From Pseudomonadota bacterium (lineage in GTDB: Bacteria; Pseudomonadota; Gammaproteobacteria; Burkholderiales; Ferrovaceae), in contig JAJZDE010000059.1 in assembly GCA_021828745.1 (NCBI GenBank), positions 1 through 8,065 on the forward strand: 8,065 bases of DNA, in the 5' to 3' direction. Under the pieces are notes generated by a model. The model did no database searches. It worked only from the letters and a program-made list of their open reading frames with translations, and was not told where the DNA came from. This document shows positions 1-5,638 of the stretch, in pieces. The position numbers and the translations under genes are program-made. The first letter of the stretch is position 1. Each line of letters begins with the position of its first letter.

Positions 1-2
1 TA

Positions 3-24
3 CAACATCGATCAAAAGATGTTG
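3..24. repeat. Short perfect inverted repeat in the tRNA leader
   Basis: CAACATC (3-9) and GATGTTG (18-24) are perfect 7-base complements separated by 8 bases, so the RNA could form a small hairpin ending 16 bases before the tRNA. No T-tract follows, so this is not a convincing terminator. It could be a leader or processing hairpin, or a spacer if another tRNA lies upstream. No promoter for the tRNA is visible in the 40 bases available, which suggests the promoter lies left of the window. Confidence 0.4.
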
Positions 25-40
25 ACCTTTCGAGGTGTCT

Positions 41-116
41 GTCCCCATCGTCTAGAGGCCTAGGACATCGCCCTTTCACGGCGGTAACCGGGGTTCGAAT
101 CCCCGTGGGGACGCCA
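41..116 (+). tRNA. tRNA-Glu (anticodon UUC)
   Basis: This is a complete cloverleaf. The acceptor stem pairs GTCCCCA (41-47) with TGGGGAC (106-112). The discriminator is G113 and the CCA at 114-116 is encoded. The anticodon stem pairs 68-72 with 80-84, with one G-U pair, and encloses loop CTTTCAC (73-79) with anticodon TTC at 75-77. The T-arm holds the canonical GGTTCGAATCC. The sequence closely matches bacterial tRNA-Glu as I remember it. tRNA 3' ends are common integration sites, and the DNA immediately to the right looks like foreign, decaying material, which fits that role here. Confidence 0.97.
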
Positions 117-118
117 GC

Positions 119-345
119 AAAACCCCAATCGAGACGGTATCTAATCTCGCCTGTACGGGTCTCCAGGTCCAGAATGACGGACGCCACCACCCCATGGATG
201 AAGTCTTGAACCCGGCTCTGATCTAATGCTTCAAGGTTTTCGGATACCGCTTGAGCAGGTTCCGCACATCTTTCTCAGTCACGCGACTGAGGGATTTTTG
301 AGCCTTTTCTTCTTCGGCTAGAGTTTCCATGCCAGCCTTATCCAT
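119..345 (-). pseudogene. Frameshifted C-terminal remnant, probably of a serine recombinase
   Basis: Two minus-strand frames join into one plausible protein tail. The first (345 down to about 230) reads ...SLSRVTEKDVRNLLKRYPK and stops at 223-225. The second continues as EALDQSRVQDFIHGVVASVI and then LDLETRTGEIRYRL. Restoring a single G near position 230 would fuse them as ...YPKTLEALDQSRV.... The pattern (charged helix, 'V..LL', then hydrophobic strands ending near 'EIRYRL') resembles the region after the zinc ribbon in large serine recombinases, but no catalytic serine domain is present. The second frame stays open through the tRNA gene to the window edge, so no stop of its own is visible. 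The upstream limit is uncertain because brnA ends at 368. If correct, this is the relic of the element's own recombinase beside tRNA-Glu. The family call rests on resemblance only; a tyrosine integrase or another DNA-binding protein is possible. Confidence 0.5.
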
Positions 346-367
346 GGCCTGGAGTATGTGGCAATGA

Positions 368-706
368 TTATCGGATAATAGGATGTTCTGCAATGTACTG
401 ACGCAGGGCAGCATTCACGCGGGTCTGCCAGCCCTTTCCGGTGGCCTTGAAGGCTTCCAAAAGATCGGCATCCAGACGAATCGCGGTGAAGACCTTGGTT
501 TCGTCTGCCTTTGGGCGACCGCGTGGGCGTTTCATGGCGACCAGCGCGGTATAGGTTTCAGGCGCAAATGCTTCGCTGGCGGGTTTGGCTTGTGAAAACC
601 ATTCGGTCTCAAGTTCACGAGCATCAGAGTCAGACGCAACACCCGCATCGATGGCCACGGTCTCATCGAGCGTGGGGATGATCGTCCCAGGTTTAAGTTT
701 CGGCAT
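368..706 (-). CDS. brnA: BrnA-family antitoxin (ribbon-helix-helix)
   Basis: This 112-residue protein has the layout of BrnA antitoxins. An acidic, variable N-terminal part (about 1-55) should wrap the toxin. It is followed by a basic linker (KRPRGRPKADETK) and a C-terminal ribbon-helix-helix block reading TAIRLDADLLEAFKATGKGW and then QTRVNAALRQYI, close to the family pattern. In the known system BrnA neutralises the ribonuclease BrnT and represses the shared promoter. The ATG at 704-706 overlaps the end of the BrnT-like ORF by 14 bases and has a strong Shine-Dalgarno, AGAGGTGA, about 7 bases upstream. Toxin-first order and overlap match brnTA operons. The antitoxin is intact while its toxin is not, so it may now be an orphan repressor or may neutralise a related toxin elsewhere. 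Confidence 0.85.
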   Translation of the reverse strand: MPKLKPGTIIPTLDETVAIDAGVASDSDARELETEWFSQAKPASEAFAPETYTALVAMKRPRGRPKADETKVFTAIRLDADLLEAFKATGKGWQTRVNAALRQYIAEHPIIR

Positions 707-839
707 AGATTTTCACCTCTCTTGGGTTGGCCTTGCGCAAGCTTATGACGCGTACAGTCTCGGCGCGAAGGCAGAACACCATCACATGCAGGCGGTGGCC
801 GATGTAACCTGTTTTGGCTGGGTCAAATTCATAGCGCAT
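693..839 (-). pseudogene. brnT: BrnT-like toxin ORF with a large internal deletion
   Basis: From the ATG at 837-839 the ORF reads MRYEFDPAKTGYIGHRLHVM and then VFCLRAETVRVISLRKANPR, ending VKIYAET, 48 residues in all. The head (F-D-x-x-K) and the tail ('RVISLRKANPRE...Y') match the two ends of BrnT, a RelE-fold ribonuclease usually about 90 residues long. Roughly 40 central residues that should carry the 'NLRKHGVSF...' helix and the following strand are missing, and the frame is kept across the joint. This is a clean in-frame deletion rather than random decay. The product is unlikely to fold as an active RNase. It overlaps brnA by 14 bases and is driven by the promoter at 847-875. A longer reading from TTG at 873-875 is unlikely because that triplet lies in the -35 box. 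Family assignment is good; loss of function is inferred. Confidence 0.72.
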
Positions 840-846
840 CTTTTTT

Positions 847-875
847 ATTGTATAAACAAGAAATGGCTGTGTCAA
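847..875 (-). promoter_or_regulatory. Sigma70-type promoter of the brnTA locus, likely giving a leaderless mRNA
   Basis: On the minus strand a consensus -35 box TTGACA (870-875) is followed by exactly 17 bases and a -10 box TACAAT (847-852, five of six matches). Six A residues and a G then lead straight into the ATG at 837-839. Transcription should start about 6-8 bases after the -10 box, at about 839-841, that is at or within two bases of the start codon. There is no room for a ribosome binding site. Just upstream of the -35 box lies an AT-only-like stretch (876-891) suited to an UP element or to operator binding. Confidence 0.75.
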
Positions 876-891
876 ATATAATCTATAATAT
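876..891. repeat. AT-rich imperfect palindrome next to the brnTA -35 box
   Basis: ATATAATCTATAATAT is an imperfect palindrome: six of eight bases pair between the halves. It abuts the -35 box. Since BrnA antitoxins repress their own promoter through a ribbon-helix-helix dimer, this is a candidate operator. It would work equally well as an UP element for RNA polymerase. The sequence alone cannot separate the two. Confidence 0.35.
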
Positions 892-922
892 TCGAAACAA
901 ACAAGGTTGGACGATATTCGAA
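888..922. repeat. Direct repeat ATATTCGAA, two copies 26 bp apart
   Basis: The nine bases ATATTCGAA occur at 888-896 and again at 914-922. Each contains the palindrome TTCGAA, and a third TTCGAA lies at 1218-1223. The copies are spaced 26 bp start to start, about two and a half helical turns, upstream of the brnTA promoter. They may be protein-binding sites or chance in AT-rich DNA. The repeat itself is certain, its role is not. Confidence 0.4.
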
Positions 923-1017
923 CGGGCCAACTGAAGAGAGGCTCAAGAGTGGTACGAAATGGTCTGTTTTATGCGGTGCGGGGTGTGATCTCGTACACAT
1001 TTTAGCTGTGTTGCACG

Positions 1018-1107
1018 ATGCTCGCAATCCGAACCGTTGGCCTCAAAGCCGAAGAGGTTGAAGCCACGTTCGCCGCTCGGCGTGCTGCCGTGACGAAGCA
1101 GGCGTGA
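1018..1107 (+). pseudogene. C-terminal tail of a presumed antitoxin gene
   Basis: The frame reads MLAIRTVGLKAEEVEATFAA and then RRAAVTKQA before TGA at 1105-1107; the same frame has a stop at 1003-1005. The 29 residues are charged and helical. They end 4 bases inside the start of a ParE/RelE-like toxin frame, the usual antitoxin-then-toxin coupling, and that position is the main reason for the call. I do not recognise the antitoxin family, and no DNA-binding domain remains upstream. The ATG at 1018 may simply be an internal methionine of the lost gene. Confidence 0.45.
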
Positions 1108-1172
1108 GAGTCGTTTGGACGCCTGAAGCGCTGCAGGATCGCGCTCACGTTTGGGACCACATCTGGGCCTGA
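1104..1172 (+). pseudogene. N-terminal fragment of a ParE/RelE-superfamily toxin
   Basis: From GTG at 1104-1106 the frame reads VRVVWTPEALQDRAHVWDHI then W-A and a stop at 1170-1172. The V-x-W-T-P-E-A-x-x-D-x-x-x-x-W-x-x-I pattern is the hallmark opening of ParE-type gyrase-inhibiting toxins. These normally run about 90-100 residues, so only the first strand and helix survive. The GTG overlaps the preceding TGA (gcGTGAg), so translational coupling is preserved although the toxin is dead. Frames after the stop show no continuation of the family. Confidence 0.65.
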
Positions 1173-1264
1173 GTCAACTTGAGTTTTCGCAACGCATCGA
1201 TGTTTCGCTTGAAACGATTCGAAATTGAGAGCAAGGAAAACGCCAACCAACAGGAGCGGCCAGG

Positions 1265-1280
1265 GCACTTTTTAAAGTGC
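1265..1280. repeat. 16-bp perfect palindrome
   Basis: GCACTTT (1265-1271) and AAAGTGC (1274-1280) are perfect inverted copies around a TT centre. It lies in the non-coding strip about 150 bases upstream of abiEi. It could be an operator, a recombination site or the base of a weak hairpin. There is no T-tract beyond it, so a terminator is unlikely. Confidence 0.45.
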
Positions 1281-1381
1281 TTAACAAGGTCCCCGAAGCC
1301 GCATTGTCCGCATTGATTTGAGGGAACAGGTTAGCGCGCGGTGCACATCGTAGTGTGAAGGATGAAAGTTGGAACAGGGCC

Positions 1382-1410
1382 TTGCAAAGTGTCAGAAGTA
1401 GCCTCATAAT
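1382..1410 (+). promoter_or_regulatory. Probable promoter of abiEi-abiEii
   Basis: A -35 box TTGCAA (1382-1387, four of six matches) and a -10 box CATAAT (1405-1410, five of six) are separated by 17 bases. Transcription should start near 1417, leaving a leader of about 17 bases that contains the ribosome site AGGA (1421-1424) before the ATG at 1434. An imperfect palindrome, TTGGAA (1369-1374) with TTGCAA (1382-1387), overlaps the -35 box. It could be a site for AbiEi, which is known to repress its own operon through inverted repeats. Confidence 0.55.
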
Positions 1411-1433
1411 TCTATCAGTCAGGAAATATCGCC

Positions 1434-2030
1434 ATGCAGACCCTCGCCAAACAAGTTCTGGAGCACGCCGCCGGATTGCCGGAGGGTACCCCTTTGGTCG
1501 CCAAAGAACTGTTGCATCTGGGCAGTCGCGCAGCCGTAGATCAGGTGTTATCCCGCTTGGTGCAGCGCGGCGCCCTGCTGCGCGCTGGCCGCGGTATTTA
1601 TGTCCTGCCCGTCGAAAGCCGCTTTGGTACCCGTGCGCCATCGGCCGTCAAAATGATCGAAGGCTTGGCGAACCAGCGCGGGGAAACCATCGTGTCGCAC
1701 GGTGCCGCTGCCGCCAACGCGCTGGGCTTGACCACGCAGGTGCCGATGCGGGCGGTCTATCTCACGTCCGGCCCCAACCGCCGCTTAAAATTGGGCGCGC
1801 AGGTGGTCGAGTTCCGGCACGCGCCGATTTGGCAACTGATCTTTCCTGGGCAAGCTGCCGGCGAAGTGGTGCGGGCACTGGCTTGGCTGGGCCCGAAAAA
1901 GGCCGGAGAAGCGATCCGAAAGTTGCGCGCTAAACTGCCGCCATCAGAGTTGAAAGAAATCGTGTCGGCGCGGTCGCGCCTGCCAACGTGGATGGCCCAA
2001 GAGATCAGTGCCCTGGTGACCCATGGCTGA
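1434..2030 (+). CDS. abiEi: AbiEi-family antitoxin of a type IV toxin-antitoxin system
   Basis: The 198-residue protein has an N-terminal winged helix-turn-helix at about residues 22-59 (VAKELLHLGSRAAVDQVLSR... then RAGRGIYVLP). It is followed by an AbiEi-type C-terminal region with 'ETIVSHGAAAANALGLTTQV' at about 84-103. In the known abiE systems AbiEi represses the operon and counteracts the toxin without a stable protein-protein complex (type IV). The ATG follows AGGA by 9 bases. The TGA at 2028-2030 lies 8 bases inside the abiEii gene, so the two are translationally coupled. Order (antitoxin first) and partner make the assignment firm. It belongs to the shorter, DUF6088-like branch as I recall it, rather than the longer lactococcal type. 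Confidence 0.85.
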   Translation: MQTLAKQVLEHAAGLPEGTPLVAKELLHLGSRAAVDQVLSRLVQRGALLRAGRGIYVLPVESRFGTRAPSAVKMIEGLANQRGETIVSHGAAAANALGLTTQVPMRAVYLTSGPNRRLKLGAQVVEFRHAPIWQLIFPGQAAGEVVRALAWLGPKKAGEAIRKLRAKLPPSELKEIVSARSRLPTWMAQEISALVTHG

Positions 2031-3045
2031 GTTCTTCCATCTTTCCACCGCCGACCGCTTGGACGCGCTCAACGCCGCAGCCAACGTATCGGGCCTGCTG
2101 CCCCATCTGCTGGAAAAAGACATCTGGGTGGTCTGGTCGCTGCGACACCTCTTTACCGGCCCCTACGCGGACCGCTTGGTATTCAAAGGCGGCACGTCCT
2201 TATCGAAGGCTTATGGCGTCATCCGGCGCTTCTCCGAAGACGTGGATCTGACTCACGATATCCGCACCATTGCCAGCGATCTGGTGGGCGATGCGGAGGC
2301 GCCACTGCCAGCCAGCAAGAGCCAGGAGAAGAAGTGGAGCAAGGAGATTCGTGCGCGCCTGTCGGACTGGGTCGCCGCCGAGATCGTGCCACGTCTCAGG
2401 CACGACCTTGAGCAGTATGACCTACCGGCAACCGTGCGAGCCGTGAGCGATAAAGTATTCATCGACTACACACCACTGGTCACCGGCACCGGCTATATCG
2501 CGCCCGCAGTCATGTTGGAGTTCGGCGCCCGCTCCACCGGCGAGCCCAGCGAACCGCGCGCCATCCACTGCGATGCAGCTACCTGTCTGCAAGGCGTGGA
2601 GTTTCCAACTGCGACGCCGAAGGTCATGCGCGCCGAGCGCACCTTCTGGGAGAAAGCCACAGCGATTCACGTTTTCTGCGCGCAGGGCGAATTTCGGGGT
2701 GGTGACCGCTTCGCGCGTCACTGGCACGATGTGACGAGACTGGATGCCACCGGCTTCGCCGATGCTGCCATCGCGGACAAAGCCCTCGCCCGCGCAGTTG
2801 CCGAACACAAGAGCGTGTTCTTTGCAGAAAAGAATACCCTTGGCGAGGTCATCGACTATCACGCTGCCGTCGCAGGTGAACTCCAACTTGTACCTGCTGA
2901 CGATGCGTTGGCCAAATTGGCCGCCGACTATCAGCACATGGTCGATGACGGTTTGTTTCTCGATGATGCCGAACCTTTCGACGCTCTGCTGGAGCGCTGC
3001 CGAGCAATTCAGCAGAAAGCCAATGCAGGGCAATCACCACAATGA
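2023..3045 (+). CDS. abiEii: AbiEii-family nucleotidyltransferase toxin
   Basis: This 340-residue protein belongs to the AbiEii/AbiGii toxin family (DUF1814), nucleotidyltransferases that act in phage abortive infection. The NTase core shows KGGTSLSK at 55-62 and SEDVDL at 71-76, with metal-binding Asp73 and Asp75. Later family blocks are LEFGARSTGEP (165-175), ERTFWEKATAIH (205-216) and RFARHWHDV (229-237). All expected motifs are present and no frameshift is seen, so the enzyme is probably active. The natural target is presumably a nucleotide or tRNA, as in related MenT toxins, but the sequence does not tell. The ATG overlaps the abiEi stop by 8 bases, with GGTGA just upstream, giving coupled synthesis. 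It is the only complete toxin in the accessory strip. Confidence 0.9.
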   Translation: MAEFFHLSTADRLDALNAAANVSGLLPHLLEKDIWVVWSLRHLFTGPYADRLVFKGGTSLSKAYGVIRRFSEDVDLTHDIRTIASDLVGDAEAPLPASKSQEKKWSKEIRARLSDWVAAEIVPRLRHDLEQYDLPATVRAVSDKVFIDYTPLVTGTGYIAPAVMLEFGARSTGEPSEPRAIHCDAATCLQGVEFPTATPKVMRAERTFWEKATAIHVFCAQGEFRGGDRFARHWHDVTRLDATGFADAAIADKALARAVAEHKSVFFAEKNTLGEVIDYHAAVAGELQLVPADDALAKLAADYQHMVDDGLFLDDAEPFDALLERCRAIQQKANAGQSPQ

Positions 3046-3303
3046 AATTCAATTGACCCGGCAACGTCTCAACAAGCGACTGTGCAAGGCCCACTGGGGC
3101 AACCTGATCGGCGTGGCACCTACTCTGCTGAGACCACCAAGAAACCGAAACCCTGAGCGCATTGCGCGCCGAGGTGGTGCAGGCTTTCCGGACTTCCCGG
3201 GATAATGGGCAGACCCGCATCGATGCAGGCTCATGGCGGAAAGAGCCGTAACCTCCTATAATGGCGTCGTGAATCCACATCATATTTTTGGGTATCTCGG
3301 CTC
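3046..3303. other. Junction with gene debris and core-operon leader
   Basis: No intact gene lies here. At the abiEii stop an ATG (3042-3044) overlaps the TGA but its frame ends after four codons. One plus-strand frame, 3132-3251, is open without a start codon and reads ...LSALRAEVVQAFRTSRDN and so on, ending SWRKEP. Its composition looks protein-like, so it may be the tail of a lost gene, but I do not recognise the family. Beyond it come the TATAAT at 3257-3262 and a leader of about 35 bases for proA. No copy of the tRNA-Glu 3' end was found, so the right border of the foreign DNA is not marked by an obvious attachment repeat. Confidence 0.45.
3257..3262 (+). promoter_or_regulatory. Probable -10 box of the proA operon promoter
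   Basis: A perfect TATAAT stands 41 bases before the proA ATG, at the point where debris gives way to the core operon. With 16-18 base spacing I find no good -35 box (the region is TCATGGCGGA), so the promoter may be weak or need an activator. Transcription would start near 3269. The ribosome site before ATG 3304 is poor (GGGTATC). Confidence 0.5.
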
Positions 3304-4569
3304 ATGAACGCAGCACTTCTCGCTCAACTCGATGCTTTGGGGCAGCGGGCCCGTCAGGCCGCCCGGCTCGGTGCACGCGCCAGCACGGCGGCAAAAAATC
3401 AGGCGCTGCGCGCGGCGGCCCGGATTCTGCGCCGGGATCAGGAAAAACTTCTGCAAGCCAATGCACAGGACGTGGCCAATGCCCGGGCTCATGGGCAGGA
3501 TGCAGCCTTCATCGAACGCCTCACCCTGACCGTCAAATCCATCGAAGCCATGGCCATCGGCCTGGAACAGATTGCAGACCTGCCTGATCCGGTAGGTGCG
3601 ATCAACGGGTTGACCCGCCGTCCCTCGGGCATCGAGGTGGGGCAAATGCGGGTTCCGCTCGGCGTCATCGCCATCATTTACGAGTCCCGTCCCAATGTCA
3701 CCGCCGATGCCGCCGGCCTCTGCCTCAAGGCGGGCAATGCCTGTCTCCTGCGCGGCGGTTCCGAAGCGCACCATTCCAACCAGACCATTGCCCGCGCCCT
3801 GCATGAAGGACTGGAGTCTGCCCAGCTCCCCGCCGACCTGATCCAGGTCTTGCCCATGACCGACCGGGCCGCCGTGGACATTCTGGTCACCCTGACCCAG
3901 TGGGTGGATGTGGTCGTCCCGCGGGGCGGAAAAGGACTGATCGAGCGCATTTCAGCCCTGGCCCGGGTGCCGGTCCTGAAACACCTGCATGGCGTCTGCC
4001 ACACTTATGTCGATGCCGACGCGGACATTCCCATGGCCCTGCGCGTGGCGGACAATGCCAAGACCCAACGCTATGGCACCTGCAACACCATGGAAACCCT
4101 TCTGGTGCACCAGGCCATCGCCCCGTCCCTCCTGCCCCCCCTCGCCGCCCTGTATCTGGCCAAAGGCGTGGAACTGCGGGGCGACGAAACGACCTGCGCG
4201 CTGGTTCCCCAGGCCCTTCCCGCCACCGAGGAAGACTGGTCCACCGAATACCTGGCCCCGATCCTGTCCATTCGGGTCGTGCCCGACCTGGACGCCGCCC
4301 TCGACCATATTGCCCGCTACGGTTCCCAGCATACCGATGCCATTCTCACCAACCATTGGGAACATGCCCAACGTTTCCTGCGCGAAGTGGATTCCAGTTC
4401 CGTCATGGTCAATGCCTCCACCCGCTTTGCCGATGGTTTTGAATACGGATTGGGGGCAGAAATCGGCATTTCCACGGACAAACTGCATGCACGCGGCCCC
4501 GTTGGCCTGGAAGGATTGACCAGCCAGAAATATATCGTGCTGGGGCACGGGGAAATCCGCACCGGATGA
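3304..4569 (+). CDS. proA: Gamma-glutamyl phosphate reductase
   Basis: The enzyme uses NADPH to reduce gamma-glutamyl phosphate to glutamate semialdehyde, the second step of proline synthesis in the cytoplasm. At 421 residues it matches the usual ProA length (about 417). Family landmarks are [20 protein letters not shown] (near 118-137), the cofactor loop RGGSEA (150-155), the strand PRGGKGLI, and the catalytic block [14 protein letters not shown] with nucleophile Cys260. The tail has the [20 protein letters not shown] signature. The ATG at 3304 aligns with the normal N-terminus. It is the first gene of the core operon and its TGA overlaps the nadD ATG (ATGA). The proB partner is not in the window, which is common outside enterics. 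Confidence 0.96.
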   Translation: MNAALLAQLDALGQRARQAARLGARASTAAKNQALRAAARILRRDQEKLLQANAQDVANARAHGQDAAFIERLTLTVKSIEAMAIGLEQIADLPDPVGAINGLTRRPSGIEVGQMRVPLGVIAIIYESRPNVTADAAGLCLKAGNACLLRGGSEAHHSNQTIARALHEGLESAQLPADLIQVLPMTDRAAVDILVTLTQWVDVVVPRGGKGLIERISALARVPVLKHLHGVCHTYVDADADIPMALRVADNAKTQRYGTCNTMETLLVHQAIAPSLLPPLAALYLAKGVELRGDETTCALVPQALPATEEDWSTEYLAPILSIRVVPDLDAALDHIARYGSQHTDAILTNHWEHAQRFLREVDSSSVMVNASTRFADGFEYGLGAEIGISTDKLHARGPVGLEGLTSQKYIVLGHGEIRTG

Positions 4570-5219
4570 AATCCATGATTGGTGTACTGGGCGGGACCTT
4601 CGACCCGATCCATGATGGGCACCTGGCCATGGCCCGATTCGCCCGCGCCCAACTGGATCTGTCCAAGGTCCTGCTGATCCCGGCCGGGTTTCCCTGGCAA
4701 CGGCAACCGCGCGCTTCCGCCGAAGACCGTCTGCACATGGCCGAACTGGCCGTGGTCCAGCAACCCTTCATCGAGGTGGATGCGCGGGAGGTCCGCCGTC
4801 CTACCCCGACGTACACCCTGGACACGCTCGAGGAACTGCACGCATCCTATGGCAGCGACCAACCCTTTTGCCTGATTCTGGGCAGCGATGCCTTCCTCAA
4901 CCTCCCCACCTGGAAGGAATGGACGCGGGTGCTCGAACTGGCCCATGTGGTCGTGCTGTGCCGCCCGGGGTTCGACCTGCCCGTCGAACACCTCAGCCCC
5001 CCTCTGCGCGAAGCCTGGGATGCGCGGCAGGGCAGTGTGGCAGAACTCCAGAACTCGCCGGGCGGACGGATGATTCGCCTTGAAATGCCCCCCGTCCCCA
5101 TTTCCTCGACCCAGATCCGCCACGCCCTGGCCCACTCCCTCTCCTCGCTGGAGGGTTTGTTGCCCCCGCCTGTATTGAATTACATCGAAACCCACCACTT
5201 ATACCGCCCCCGCTCATGA
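4566..5219 (+). CDS. nadD: Nicotinate-nucleotide adenylyltransferase
   Basis: NadD transfers AMP from ATP to nicotinate mononucleotide, making deamido-NAD, the penultimate step of NAD synthesis. The 217-residue protein opens with [19 protein letters not shown]. This carries the nucleotidyltransferase GG-T-F-D-P-x-H-x-G-H motif (9-19), with His16 and His19 binding ATP. The C-terminal ISSTQIR motif is at 179-185, followed by the usual ending [17 protein letters not shown]. The chosen ATG overlaps the proA stop by 4 bases. Met4 (4575), with GGATGA before it, is an alternative, but E. coli NadD also begins MKS. It overlaps rsfS by ATGA. Confidence 0.95.
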   Translation: MKSMIGVLGGTFDPIHDGHLAMARFARAQLDLSKVLLIPAGFPWQRQPRASAEDRLHMAELAVVQQPFIEVDAREVRRPTPTYTLDTLEELHASYGSDQPFCLILGSDAFLNLPTWKEWTRVLELAHVVVLCRPGFDLPVEHLSPPLREAWDARQGSVAELQNSPGGRMIRLEMPPVPISSTQIRHALAHSLSSLEGLLPPPVLNYIETHHLYRPRS

Positions 5220-5638
5220 ACGCATCCCTGTCTCCCTCCGTCCCCTCGGGTTCCCCGGAACCCGTTTCCTCACCCGCCGTTTCAGGTTCCCTGCTGCCCA
5301 CCGTACTCAACGCTCTCGAAGACATCAAGGCGAAGAATATCGAAGTGCTGGATGTTCGTGCGCTGACCAGTCTGTTCGACACCCTGGTCATCGCGAGCGC
5401 CGATTCCACCCGCCAGACCCGCGCGCTGGCACACCATGTGGCCGACGAAGTGCGGAACGCCGGAGCAAGGGTTCTGGGCATGGAAGGCCTGCGAAGCGGC
5501 GAATGGATCCTGGTGGATCTGGGCAACATCATCGTCCATCTCATGCAGCCTACCGTTCGTGATTTCTATGACCTGTCTTCCCTGTGGAAAGGCCCCCTCA
5601 GGCCGGCATCGCCCCAGGTCGGGGACCCCGCTCCTTGA
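5216..5638 (+). CDS. rsfS: Ribosomal silencing factor RsfS
   Basis: RsfS (Iojap family) binds protein uL14 on the 50S subunit and blocks joining with 30S, sparing energy when nutrients are short. Residues from about 26 show the full family core: LEDIKAKNIEVLDVRALTSL, FDTLVIASADSTRQTRALAH, VLGMEGLRSGEWILVDLGNI, and VHLMQPTVRDFYDLSSLW. The first 25 or so residues are an unusual serine/proline-rich extension (PSVPSGSPEPVSSPAVS), making it 140 residues rather than about 105-130. The ATG overlaps the nadD stop by 4 bases and no other methionine lies before the core, which supports this start. Its stop overlaps the TTG start of rlmH. Neighbours nadD and rlmH are the classic company of this gene. 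Confidence 0.94.
   Translation: MNASLSPSVPSGSPEPVSSPAVSGSLLPTVLNALEDIKAKNIEVLDVRALTSLFDTLVIASADSTRQTRALAHHVADEVRNAGARVLGMEGLRSGEWILVDLGNIIVHLMQPTVRDFYDLSSLWKGPLRPASPQVGDPAP

Larger units (their letters stand above)
876..1433. other. Intergenic strip with toxin-antitoxin debris
   Basis: No intact gene is supported in this 558-base stretch between the divergent brnTA and abiE loci. It contains the upstream elements of the brnTA promoter, the TTCGAA repeats, the overlapping antitoxin-tail and ParE-like relics (1018-1172), a small inverted repeat GTTTC-GCTT-GAAAC (1202-1215), the palindrome at 1265-1280 and the abiE promoter. Between about 1173 and 1380 I see no recognisable coding homology in any frame. 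Confidence 0.6.

Noticed and set aside
1..118. Extension of the recombinase-like frame through the tRNA gene on the minus strand
   Set aside because: The frame is open to the window edge, but the residues (GVPTGIRTPVTAVKG...) are the typical artefact of translating a tRNA-Glu antisense.
223..414. Minus-strand 63-residue reading frame starting inside brnA
   Set aside because: Its first third is brnA read in another frame. The rest belongs to the frameshifted recombinase-like remnant, so it is not treated as a gene in itself.
872..1000. Minus-strand frame of 42 residues starting MCTRSHPAPHK
   Set aside because: No ribosome site, no recognisable family, and it runs through the brnTA promoter.
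1174..1641. Minus-strand 155-residue reading frame
   Set aside because: It is arginine/proline-rich and antisense to the well-supported abiEi, with no family pattern.
117..3303. Attachment-site direct repeat of the tRNA 3' end
   Set aside because: I looked for a copy of the T-arm/acceptor sequence at the right border and inside the strip and found none, only isolated TTCGAA cores.
4317..5198. Long minus-strand reading frame opposite proA and nadD
   Set aside because: It is a shadow of GC-rich coding DNA; the plus-strand genes carry all the family motifs.
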